This document shows positions 11,961-22,700 of a stretch of 64,000 nucleotides of DNA, one piece after another (within the stretch, counting starts at the first letter, position 1; each line of letters begins with the position of its first letter). The notes beneath the pieces were generated by a model. It did no database searches. It was given only the letters and a program-made list of their open reading frames with translations, and was not told the DNA's origin. The position numbers and the translations under genes were made by a program. The DNA is from Pseudorasbora parva. Its lineage: Eukaryota; Chordata; Actinopteri; Cypriniformes; Gobionidae. The stretch covers positions 8,075,428-8,139,427 of the forward strand of contig NC_090173.1 of NCBI RefSeq assembly GCF_024679245.1, written 5' to 3'.

Positions 11961-13105
11961 TTTTACTGCTATAACACTGTTCTAGTGGTATTTGGAGATT
12001 CTAATCTAAAAAATGTTACATGTAGTGCCTTTAAAAATACTGGACATGTTTGTGTTCTTGGAATGTTACAAATCAACGTTACTAGAATGTTAGCCGTTAA
12101 TTAAAATTAAGTTGAAACATTGAAAGCATTTGAATCTTTTTTTTGAACCAACCTCAAAGAAATCATTCCATTCACATCAACAACCTTTTCACATTCCAAT
12201 AACCAAAACAGAATGTTAAGAAAAAATGTAAAATGTTCAAAAAATGTTAACTGGCTTTCTAGCTGTATAGATTTTCAACAATCTTGCAAACCTGTTTAAC
12301 TGAATGGGAGTTTAAAAAAGATACCCTTAAAAATGAATGAGGAAATCATTCTCTGAAGAACAGCTTGGCATTACTAGTCCCTCAACATTTCATTCCAGTC
12401 AACCCTATGGGTCTGAGTCAGTTTGGGGGCCCTGTTTTGACATGCTCTGATATTTGTGCTTTTCTCTCTTTCTGTTATACGTCTACATAAGGGTTGAACT
12501 GTTTGGTTCTACAAATAAATAAATAAAACAAATACATAAATAAATAGGCTAAACATATGAGAAGCACAGCAATAGATGTTGTAATACCTGTATAGATACA
12601 TTCAAAATGTCGTCTTCATGTCGTAGTGTGGAATGTGAAGACGGAGATATTTGAAAACGATGACGCAAGTTTAGTCATGTGACACATTTTGTACCGATAA
12701 GCATGTTTATACCGCTATTGTGCCAGTTATGTGCCATTCATGTTCACACAGTTATGTTAAAAAATATGTTACTTTACACACTTCTTATCAGTTCTGCAAG
12801 AATGACAGAAAATGTACTTGCATTTGCTGTCTTGTTGCAAAACACGAGTGGAGTTGCATTTTAGACCACAACCATATAATGGTTGAAACAAACACAAAAG
12901 GCAGATAGGGATCTATTTCTCACCATTATATTTGTATTTCTTCTCTTTACAACTATATTAAATGTCTTTGTTTTTATTTAATTTTATTTCTTACACATGG
13001 TAATCTTTTTCTTATGCATATTTTAACACTATTTTAATTATTTATATGTAGAGCACTTTAAATTGTCATTGTGTATGAAATCTATACAAATTAACTTGCC
13101 TTGCC
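11961..13105. repeat. Duplicated non-coding block, copy A2
   Basis: 11961-12420 matches 62920-63530 (shared words include 'ggagattctaat', 'atcaacgttactagaatgtt' and 'ggcattactagtccctcaac'). 12490-12870 matches 720-1160. 12990-13105 is a retroposon tail related to 7053-7140 in reverse. No coding sequence is evident. Confidence 0.6.
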
Positions 13106-13149
13106 TTGGTTGAGTGCCATCAGTGAATGGTGAGATATTTTGCTAATTA

Positions 13150-13860
13150 AAATGAGCATCAAATGCGCGGGAGAAACAGCAGAGCAGGCTATGAAACATC
13201 CATGGATCTGACTGTGGGAGGCGGGAGCAGAATCCAGGAGACTCGGAGCGGAGAATTGGAGGCCCGGAGCAGAATCCAGGAGACTTGGACCGGTCTCATT
13301 GAGACTTGGAGAGGAGACAGGTGGCACTGTGTCCTCTAGACTCTGGTCTGGAGCCATAACTGGACACTGGACTGGGGCTGAAAGAAGCTCCGCCCAAAAG
13401 TCTATCAGCCAGTGGTTCCTCACTGGCTCAGGCATGGTGGTGGCCATCTACCTCCCTTGAGTCGGTAGCTTAGTGGTCTCTGGAGCAGCAGTGGAAGGTC
13501 TTGTTGCTGGCTTGGGGTGAGTTGGAGCACCCAAGCAACTTTGAGATGGGACTGGATGAGAGTGGTTAAGTAATTTGATTTCCTCAACCACAAAATCTGA
13601 ACCATTAAGGGAGAGAATAAGGTTAATGGCCTCTACCAATGAAGAACAGGGCTTCGGCTTACATGAAACAAAGCAAATTACTTCCTCATCCAGTCCCATC
13701 TGAAATCAAGAACTGGGCACTCCAAGTTTTCCAACTCATGAAAAACTCACAAACTCCTCCATATACTGCTCCAGTTCACAGCCACCTTGGCGGAGGGTGA
13801 GGAGGAATTCCTCTGCCCTTTTCTGTATTGGTCTGGTCCTCTGTTACAAGTCAGCTTAGT
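13150..13860 (-). pseudogene. Degenerate retrotransposon gag-like fragment
   Basis: The minus strand carries two overlapping open stretches (13448-13699 and 13091-13447). The first reads 'MGLDEEVICFV' and 'VEAINLILSLNGS', and upstream text near 13740-13830 reads like 'LTLRQGGCELEQYMEEF'. This pattern resembles gag-type capsid ORFs of fish retrotransposons. A frameshift separates it from a Pro/Ser-rich downstream stretch with a repeated 'PSLLDSAP' word. No linked polymerase was found, and the family is not certain. Confidence 0.45.
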
Positions 13861-14063
13861 AAGGCAAGGACAGGTAAATGTATAACTCAAAGGAAGTTTT
13901 CATACATTTCTTCCTCAAACAAGGTCAAACATCTATTTCAATCACTATTCCCTGATTTTTTTTTTTTTTTTTTACTGAAGAACCTTCTTGTTAAACCCAT
14001 TTTCACTCATCATATTTAACTCAAACAAACATATAAAACAACAATAACCAAATATACGAACAT

Positions 14064-14413
14064 TTGAACATTGAACATTTGAACAGTTGTAAAAAGAATA
14101 AAAAGATGATGCACAGATTAGATAGGGTGCGATCAGTCGAACATACAGTGCTCAGAGCTCATTCAATAAATGCACAGCTAAACAGATGTGTTTTGAGTCT
14201 GGATTTGAATGTGGCTACTGTTGGAGCACATCTGATCTGTTCAGGAAGCTGGTTCCAACTGCGGCTGGCATAATAGCTAATAGCAGACTCTCCTTGCTTT
14301 GAGTGAATTCTTGGTATTTCTAACTGACTTGATCCTGCTGATCTAAGTTATCTGATGAGTTTGTACCCGAGGACTAGTGTGATATGGTCGTAATTTTTAA
14401 TTATTAGACCTTT
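14064..14413 (-). pseudogene. L2-like LINE C-terminus (second LINE, part 1)
   Basis: On the minus strand the text ends the polyprotein with 'VATFKSRLKTHLFSCAF' and a stop near 14160, the usual C-terminal end of L2-type LINE ORF2. The same LINE continues after the gypsy element, at 17888. The last five bases here, CCTTT (14409-14413), are the target duplication of that gypsy. Confidence 0.75.
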
Positions 14414-15148
14414 TGTCACGGTTCATGAATTCACCTGCTCGCCCTGCACTGTGTCATGTGGTATGTGAGAGCTGCCCTGGGTCCCAATTCGCATACTATC
14501 CATCCTAAATAGTATTCGAAAATAGAATTAGTATGTCCCAAAGATTCCCCGATGGTTTACTATTTCCGGTCCGAATTCGAAGTACGGATCGATGTGCACT
14601 CTAACGGCTGATATTGCCAACAACCCATTGCGAGTTGGACGAGGATTTGATTAGAACTACAAACGCAGAAAAAAAGTGTTAAAAAACTACAAGCATGACG
14701 GATGTGCGAGTTTGACGGTTAAGTAGTTTAGATAAAGGGGTTTGAGTGACCAACTATCAATATTTAACCTGACAAAAATATATTTATTCAGGGTTGTCCA
14801 CATTATATTTCACCTGCAGTAGCATTGTGAACTTTTTTAATTACATGTTTGACCATTAACTTTTAAATGCATCATTATATTTAAACTGCAAACACATGAG
14901 GAGAGTCTCTGACCCACACATGGCAGATCAACGAGGAGATTAAACTGAATGTGGAGGATTTAAACTGTGACGAATGACAGGGCAGATAAACGGTGATGGG
15001 ATGCACGTAACTAAGTGACAGAGTCTGTTAAAGATGGCGACGTGAGGACATCACGACATCATACTCTGACTCGCATTACTACTCTTATATTATCAGTAAA
15101 GATAATTGTTCACTTGCTCTTGAATCCTCTGCCTTTATTCCAGTGACA
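14414..15148 (+). repeat. 5' LTR of the decayed gypsy, enlarged by an insertion
   Basis: Both ends match the 118-bp 3' LTR (17770-17887), but the middle (about 14475-15105) is extra. That insert begins near 'gggtcccaattcgcatac', a common fish MITE-like start. The text following the LTR, 'taacgatctgacc', is in the primer-binding position. Confidence 0.75.
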
Positions 15149-15159
15149 TAACGATCTGA

Positions 15160-15842
15160 CCAACAATGGATTCAGCGAGTGCACCGGAAGTATCTGAATT
15201 CCTGTCATGGTGTGTCACCCGTATTGAACAACAGGAGGTGCAGATGTCCGCCACTGGCACTATACACCAACAACACCACAGTTCCGGTGGTGTTGGGTCA
15301 CCCCTGGTTGGTGAAGCACGGTCCACAGGTGGACTGGGGTCGGAGCACGATCCTGGCATGGAGTAATGAGTGTTATGCCTCTTGTCTTGTCTCTGCCCGT
15401 CCGTCTCTGTCTAGTGTTGTTTTACAGGAGGAGCCGGTGAATTTGTCTAACGTGCCCGCTGAGTACCTTGACCTGAAGGAAGTGTTCAGTAAGTCCCGGG
15501 CTGCTTCTCTACCTCCGCACTGTCCCTATGACTGTGCTATAGATTTACTGCCAGGTATTTCTCCGCCTAAGGGCACGTTATACTCTCTCTCGGTTCCAGA
15601 GAGGGAGGCCATGGAAAAAAACTTTTCAGATTCACTAGCAGCTGGGGTCATTCGCCAATCTTCTTCTCCAGCGGGGGTGGGATTCTTTTTTGTTGGTTAG
15701 AAGGATGGTTCTCTGCGACCTTGTATTGATTACCAAGGGTTGAACAACATTACGGTAAAGAATACCTATCCTTTGCCGTTAATGTCTTCAGCCTTCGAGA
15801 GGTTACAGGGAGCATCCTTTTTCACGAAATTGAATTTACGTG
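15160..15842 (+). pseudogene. Gypsy gag start, protease end and RT N-part (dead)
   Basis: A gag-like start ([12 protein letters not shown]) at 15166 breaks off after about 30 codons. A deletion then joins it to protease C-terminal text ('[13 protein letters not shown]'), followed in another frame by the linker '[13 protein letters not shown]' and reverse transcriptase '[17 protein letters not shown]', where an in-frame stop follows, then '[11 protein letters not shown]' and '[13 protein letters not shown]'. Reading ends at 'FFTKLNLR', where about 170 bp of foreign AT-rich sequence replaces the catalytic half. Confidence 0.8.
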
Positions 15843-16010
15843 TTGAGAGACATGATAGATCAGTTTTTATTTTTTGTTTATTTATTTATTTCATATGGAC
15901 ATAGCAATAACATTGGACAAACCAGATGCATTGTTTAAAGTGTTATAGCACATGTGCTCATTCTCAACACCTGTCCATAGGGGCTTTTACAACAGAAAAC
16001 ACAATTGTTG

Positions 16011-17725
16011 ATTTATGTCTACCTGGATGACATACTGATATTTTTGTCGTCTCTCCAGGAACACATTCAGCATGTTAGACGAGTGCTCCAGAGGTTGCTA
16101 GTGAATGGGCTTTTTGTCAAGGCGGAGAAATGCAATTTTTTTATTTATTTTTTCATGCACAGTCTGTTCCTTTCCTAGGTTACATCATCTCATCCGAGGG
16201 AATACGCATGGAAGGTTAAGGCTGTGGTAGAGTGGCCAAGCCCAGATTCCCGTAAGGCCCTACAGCGGTTTCTGGGGTTCGCCAACTTCTACCGGCGTTT
16301 TATTCGCAATTTCAGCCAACTAGCCGCACATCTGACTGCCTTGACCTCTCCCAAGACTACGTTCAGGTGGTCTAATGTTGCAGAGGCGGCATTTTCCAAC
16401 CTGAAGAGCCGTTTCATTTCGGCTCCCATCCTGATTACCCCTGATCTATCACGTCAGTTCGTGGTAGAGGTCGACGTGTCAGAGGTGGGGATAGGAGCAG
16501 TTCTATCTCAGCGTTCTTCCTCGGATGTCAAGATGCATCCATGCGCGTTTCTCTCTCATCGTCTATCACCAGCCGAACTTAATTATGACATTGTTAACAG
16601 AGTTGTTGGCAGTCAAGTTTGCGTTGGAAGAGTGGTGTCACTAGTTAGAAGGGTCAGGGGTGCCTTTTATAGTCTGGACCGATCACAAGAATTTGGAATA
16701 TATCAGAACTGCTATAAGGCTTAACTCTAGGCAGGCTCGGTGGGCTCTGTTAGTTGGTCGCTTCGATTTTTTGCTTTCTTACCAGCCGGGTTCTAAAAAC
16801 ATCAAACCCAACGCGTTGTCTCGTGTTTTTGACCGTTCCGAACGCCCGTCTACTCCGAGTGTATTTTGCCAGAAACCATCATTGTTTCCACACTCAGATG
16901 GGAGATCGAGTCGAAGCGGCAACTCCTCCGCCCGGTGGGCCCCCGATGTAGATTGCTGGGGGCGACGGTTAGTCTGTCTTCAGGTTTCCATCCCCAGAGC
17001 AATGGGCAGGCGAAGTGAGCCAATCAAGATCTCAAGACTGTTACGATGTATGGTTGCCAAGAATCCTTCCTCCTGTAGCCAACAACTCCCTATGGTGGAG
17101 TACGCACACAATTCGTTACCAGTGTCATCCACAGGTCTCACTCCGTTTGAAGGTAGTATAGGGTACCAGCATCAATTTTTCCCAGTCTGGAATCCGAAGT
17201 CGCGGTCCCCTCTGCTCTTGCCTTCGTCCAGAGGTGTCGCCGCACATGTATCAGAGTCCGCGAGACTCCAAGGCTAAGGCCGATCGCCACTGGTCGAAGC
17301 CTCCCATTTACGTCGTTGGTCAAAAAGTGTGGCTTTCTACCAAGAATATTCAGATCCGCGCCATTAGCAATAAGTTAGCCCCCAAATTTATTGGACCGTT
17401 TACTGTCACCAAAATCATTAATCCGGTGGCAGTCCGCCTCAAACTTCCTCCAGTGTACAGGAGGATCCATTCCGTATACCATGTTTCCAAATTAAAGCCT
17501 GTGTTTCATTCACCTATTAATCTGCCGGTCTCAGTTCCTCCACCGCCGCGACTCGTATATGGGGAACCAACGTATTCGGTCAATCGCATCCTGGACTCAA
17601 GATGGAGGGGACGCGGATTTCAGTATTTGGTGGACTGGGAAGGTTACGTCCGGAGGAGAGAAGTTGGGTTCCTGCTAGGGATATTCTGGATCACTCCCTT
17701 ATTGATGATTTCAATCAATAGGTAA
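16011..17725 (+). pseudogene. Gypsy RT end, RNase H, integrase remnant and chromodomain (dead)
   Basis: Readable parts in order are: an RT remnant where the YLDD box is damaged ('CLPGDILIF'), '[15 protein letters not shown]' (RT thumb), RNase H '[17 protein letters not shown]' and '[11 protein letters not shown]', then a large integrase deletion, '[14 protein letters not shown]', the integrase C-terminal '[11 protein letters not shown]', '[10 protein letters not shown]', and a chromodomain '[20 protein letters not shown]' near 17578-17640. Chromodomains direct integration to marked chromatin in this clade. Several frameshifts make it non-functional. Confidence 0.85.
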
Positions 17726-17755
17726 GCTCTTCAGGGAATGCCAGGGGGCATTCCT

Positions 17756-17769
17756 AGGGGAGGGGGTAC
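17756..17769 (+). promoter_or_regulatory. Polypurine tract of the decayed gypsy
   Basis: The purine run 'aggggagggggta' lies directly before the 3' LTR, where plus-strand DNA synthesis would be primed. Confidence 0.7.
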
Positions 17770-17887
17770 TGTCACGGTTCATGAATTCACCTGCTTGCCC
17801 TGCACTGTGTCATGTGTTACGTGAGTCTTGGTATTTGTTGGTAATTGTTCACTTGCTCTTGAATCCTCTGCCTTTATTCCTGTGACA
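17770..17887 (+). repeat. 3' LTR of the decayed gypsy
   Basis: 118 bp, from tgtcacgg to gtgaca. Its ends match those of the 5' LTR, and it is followed by the target duplication CCTTT. Confidence 0.85.
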
Positions 17888-18050
17888 CCTTTAGCCTCAA
17901 GATATTCATTCACCTTGAGAATTTCATCTTTGTTTCCAAATGTAGTGATTTCAGTTTTGTCTTTGTTTAACTGAAGATAGTATTGGCACATCCAGTTGTT
18001 AACTTGTGATAGTGCTACATAGCTCTGCGTGTCGTCAGCATAGCTGTAGT
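17888..18050 (-). pseudogene. L2-like LINE part 2, starting at the catalytic box
   Basis: On the minus strand this reads 'YADDTQSYVALSQVNNW' and then 'LQLNKDKTEITTFGNKDE', the region just after the reverse transcriptase active site. The N-terminal side of the box is cut at 18050 by the hAT-like element and continues at 26476-26783. The C-terminal side continues at 14413 beyond the gypsy. Confidence 0.88.
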
Positions 18051-18663
18051 CAGGGACGTTTCTAGGATTTTAATTTTAAGGGGGCTCAGCCCCCAGTGAG
18101 GGTAGGCCTGTAGAAAAACTGGTCACACTTTAGTTTAGGGTCCAAATTGTGCTATTAACTAATAGCTTACAAACATGTACCCAATAATGTAGGTAGCTTT
18201 ATAAATCACAGAGATCCCAAATGTTAAGGTGGTTTGGGAGTATGCTCCCCTGAGAAAATTTCTATGATCTACACATGTGCATTTTAAGATGTTCTGAAGG
18301 CCAAAAAATTACCAATGGCTTGAAAAAAATGTCACTGGGCATTAGATTATTTGTCTTTCTTATCTCCATATCTCTCTTTTTTGTTTTTATCTTGCCCTGT
18401 CTCTTCCCCTCATAACGCCGAGCTTTGACTAATATAGTGTTTTCCATTTTCGTCAGTGAATAAAGTAAACATATGGTTTACATATTAGCATACTTAAAAA
18501 AGCTCAAGGTCTTAAAGCAGGATGGATTCTGATTGGCTGTCAATAATAATTTGTTATATTTTATATAGCATTTTTCTAGGCACTCAAAGCACTTTCGGGG
18601 GGAATCTCCTTAACAACCACCAATGTGCGTGGTTGTTGTATGTTTTATGAAAATTTTTCTTAG

Positions 18664-19564
18664 TGTGGGAGGAGACTAGCCAGTAATGAGTTTCAGGTGC
18701 AGGTGCTTTGTCACATGATTAAGGAAGCATAAATAGTAGTTGCAGAGACACATGGCGAGAGGTTTGTTTCGGAAGTTGTGCTTGACGTACAGCCTCCTTT
18801 TCATTGAGGCTGACTTGAAGTTTTACACTCTGTCTGGGAACACTTATTGCTGCAGTACTTTCAATAGGCTGATGGCCACGTTGGAACGGTGAATAACTGT
18901 ATCATTGTATCATGTGTGGGGATTGAGCGCTGAGATTGGATAACTGTGCTGCAGTTGTACTTTCGCTAAAGGGCAAACCAGCCACTGTTTCTTGTATATT
19001 TAAGTTTCCCTTTTGAGTTACATTTATTTTTGATTTACTATATGTCTACTTTGATCATACTAATAATTGTTTTTATTTGTTGTTGTTTGTGTGGTATTGC
19101 CCTCTTCTTTCTGTTACAGTGCTACTGGCTTTGTACAGGGCCGGGCCTGCATCGACACCTAACCTCCCTTGGTGTGGCTGATCTGGGTGGTGTGTGGCAC
19201 TGTGTGGTGTGCATTAGAAGGTTGGCACTATAATTGGTGATTTAATTTGTGGTTACTTATTTGCAGTGTATGCTGTGGGTTTCTTTCGTCTTCTTCCCCC
19301 GTCTCTTTCAGGTGGTAGGTGGTGTAAAAGAGCAGGCCCGACCCTTCTTGCATTCTCGAGGAGCGCCATTTCCTGATTCTATGAATCCTATTGCTGATGC
19401 ATTTTTAATTGGTTTTTAACCTTTTTGATATGGCTGTGTTGTACTAATAAAATTGTGATTATTGACAAACTACATTTGTTGCTTATAATCCCATTACTTT
19501 TGGAAGGCTCCTCCTGCCTTAAATAAGGAGGTGGCGTAGTCAGTTTCATATTTACTACACTACA
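18664..19564 (+). repeat. 5' LTR of the young gypsy
   Basis: It starts tgtgggaggagactagcc and ends ctaca. A polyadenylation signal (aataaaattgtg) lies near 19446-19458. The 67-codon open frame inside (19030-19233) recurs in the 3' LTR and is regarded as incidental. Confidence 0.93.
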
Positions 19565-19583
19565 TTTTTGGCGTAGACGGCAG
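19565..19583 (+). promoter_or_regulatory. Primer-binding position of the young gypsy
   Basis: Directly after the LTR the text reads tttttggcgtagacggc, the place where a tRNA 3' end would anneal. The tRNA identity was not determined. Confidence 0.55.
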
Positions 19584-19799
19584 GGTTTTCTTTTTTTGTG
19601 ACATTAATTGTTTTATAATTTTGGTTAAATAGAAACAGTGGCTGGTACAGGATACAAGAGGAGCGACTGCCCGGATATACAATGTGGGGACCCAGAGGCC
19701 AGTGACTGTCAATAACTTGTTTTTTTTGTTCTTGTTTTTTTTCCAACCCTTTTTATGTGTATATTAATGTTTTTGTAGTAGGCTTGGGTTGTTGTAAAC

Positions 19800-22700
19800 A
19801 TGAGTTTGGAAGAGGAACAGGAGGAACTTCTTGCTCTACGTGAGGAAGTACAAAGACTGCGGGTAACTAATGCACAGCTTCATCAAGGAGGGGGTGCCAG
19901 TTTAGCTGCAAGTAGTACTAGTGGATTACCTGAGGTTTCTAATATTGCCTCATCAAATTTCCCTAGACAAGCAACACCTGAAAGGTTTGTTTATTTTCAT
20001 CGTGAGAGGAAGTGTCCTTATTTTTCTGGCTCTACATCCAAATCTGATTTTTCCATTTACGATTGGATTGAGAATGTTGAAGCATGCCTTAGGGATCGGT
20101 GTATTACTGATAGAGAGAAGGCCCTCTTCCTTTATGATCATTTGGAGGGGGAAGCAAAAGCAGAAATCAGGTTTCGCTCTTTGACAGAGCGGGAAAACCC
20201 TGAGGTTGTTTTACAGATTTTAAAAGATTTGTATGGTTCCTCCTCTTCCTTTGTTAGTCTCCAAAAACAGTTTTTTGATAGAAAGCAAAAAGATGGAGAG
20301 TCCTTAAAAGAGTTTTCTCACTCATTGTGGGCTTTAATTGGGGATATTCAGCGCTCTTATGCAAATAAGCTAACTGACCCAGACACCTTGGTTAGAGACC
20401 AGTTTGTGGAACACGTGCGTGACATAGCATTGCGCAGAGAATTAAAGAGTATTGTGAGACAAACCCCATTAATCTCTTTTTTAGCACTTCGACAGGAGGC
20501 TATCAAATGGGCTGAAGAGGGTGAGCGACCTTCTGGACAGGCTCGAGTAGGGCTTTATCATCAAGAAGCTGACTTTAATGTCAAGGGGACCTGTAACTCG
20601 ATGGGGACTGGGAAGGGGTTAGACTTGCCTGCTTTACAAGAGCAACTTCACAAACAGCAGTCTCAAATTGATAGCATCCTACAAAGTTTAGCTAAGATAC
20701 AATCTATGTTGGATCAGTCTGCCCCCCGTACTCTTAACTCCAATTATCAGTTTACTGCAGAAGGTGTGCCTATTTGCCTGCGTTGCCGTAAGCCTGGACA
20801 TGTCCTTCGCCAGTGTCGTCAAGGGCCGAGACCACGAGCCGCTAGCCTATCTGTTGACCCAAATACCACCCCTGCTGCTACTGGACCCCCAGGTATGGGA
20901 GATGGGGGGAGAAAAAGCACTGATAATGTCATTTGTAACATTAAGTCCTCACCACCTCTTATAGGTAAATGTCCAGTTGTAGAGGTGGTAATGGGTGGGG
21001 TAGAAGTGAAATGTTTACTAGATACCGGTTCTATGGTTACCACCATTACAGAGTCATTCTTTAAGGAAGCATTTAAGCATTTGATGGCCCCTAGACTTAG
21101 ATCATGTGGGTGGCTTGCCCTGAAGGCAGCTAATGGGCTAGACATACCCTATGTAGGTTACTTGGAACTGGATGTCCAGGTTTTGGGCCGAACCATTCCG
21201 GGCCGGGGGGTTTTAGTGGTAAAAGACCCCCTTGGTGTTTCACGACAAGATGCGGTACCAGGGCTTTTGGGTATGAATGTCATTGGAGAGTGTTATCAAG
21301 AGTTATTTGCGCAACAAGGGGAAGTCTTATTTAGCTTGTTAGATGTTGATCAGGTCAAGGCGGGCTGGGGAAAGGCTTTGCGTCATTGCCATAGACTAGA
21401 GGTCTGTCCAGTAATCAATGAAGGTAGGGTCCGTGTGCTTGAAAGGGCAGGAGATTTTATACCAGCAGGGTCACTAAAATTGGTAAAGGTCACTTGCCCA
21501 AAGGTTCCCTATACCACCCCAAGATCTATGTTGCTGGAGCCAGGGGGTTCAGATCTTGCCCCAGGTTTGTTGCTGTCTCCATCTTTAGTGACGGTGGTAA
21601 ATGGTGTGAGTTATGTACCTGTAGTGAATGTAGGTGTTACAGGGGCTACAGTTCATGCAAAACAGGTTTTGGGCAAGTTACATCAGGTTGAAGGAATTGA
21701 AGGGCAGCAATTGAATTTTGTTGGGGAAGGTGAAGAGGTTGCACATGTGACTGTAGTTAATGCCCACACAGTTATGGAACCCCATGTGCCTATATCAGAA
21801 ACTATTTCAGCATTACAATGGCCAGGACTCACATATGTAGAGGAAAGACGTGTAAAAGAGCTGTTGGAGAAGTACCATCAGGTTTTTGCTAAAAATGAAG
21901 GGGACCTAGGGTGTACTGATGAGATTATACACGAAATACCACTTACTGATAATGTCCCCGTACGTCAGAGGTATAGGAGAATACCTCCTACACAGTGGCA
22001 GGCTGTGAAAAGTCATATTAAGCAGCTTTTGGACAGTAGGGTAATTAGGGAAAGCAGTAGTCCCTATGCGTCACCTATTGTTTTGGTACAGAAAAAGAAT
22101 GGAGAGTTAAGAATGTGTGTGGACTATCGACAATTGAACGCCAAGACTCGTAAGGACGCTTACCCACTTCCCCGTATTGAGGAGTCCCTGGATGCCCTGG
22201 CAGGTGCACAGTGGTTTTCTACCCTGGATCTGGCAAGCGGCTATAACCAGGTCCCTGTGGCAGAAAAAGATAAAGTAAAGACAGCCTTTTGCACACCTTT
22301 TGGGCTTTTTGAGTTTGAGAGAATGCCATTTGGATTGTGTAATGCACCAGGGACTTTCCAACGACTCATGGAAAGAATATTTGGCGATCAGAGCCTGCAT
22401 TCTATTCTTTTGTATCTTGATGACGTTATTGTCTTTTCTTCTTCCGTTGAACAGCACTTGCAGAGACTGGAGGTGGTCCTTAGTCGACTGAAAAAGAAAG
22501 GACTAAAAGCAAAGTTAAGTAAATGCCATTTCTTCAAACAGGAAGTGCAGTACCTAGGGCATCGTGTGTCCAGAGAAGGGGTGGCGACTGACCCAGAGAA
22601 AACATCTGCTGTGGCAAATTGGAGGCAGCCCCATGATGTGAAAGAGGTCAGGTCTTTTCTTGGCTTCTGCAGTTATTATCGACGCTTTGTGAAGGGTTTC

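Larger units (their letters stand above)
14414..17887 (+). mobile_element. Ty3/gypsy chromovirus-type retrotransposon, decayed
   Basis: The element is bounded by related LTRs beginning tgtcacggttcatgaattc and ending gtgaca, and by a perfect 5-bp target duplication CCTTT (14409-14413 and 17888-17892). It lies inside the second antisense LINE. The order is 5' LTR, short gag start, large deletion, protease end and reverse transcriptase, RNase H, integrase remnants, chromodomain, polypurine tract, 3' LTR. Gag and most of the integrase are deleted, and the frames are broken many times. The chromodomain places it with the sushi-like chromoviruses of fish. Confidence 0.9.

Noticed and set aside
19030..19233. 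67-codon open frame repeated at 25493-25696
   Set aside because: It lies wholly within both LTRs of the young gypsy, so repetition is due to the LTR, not to a gene.
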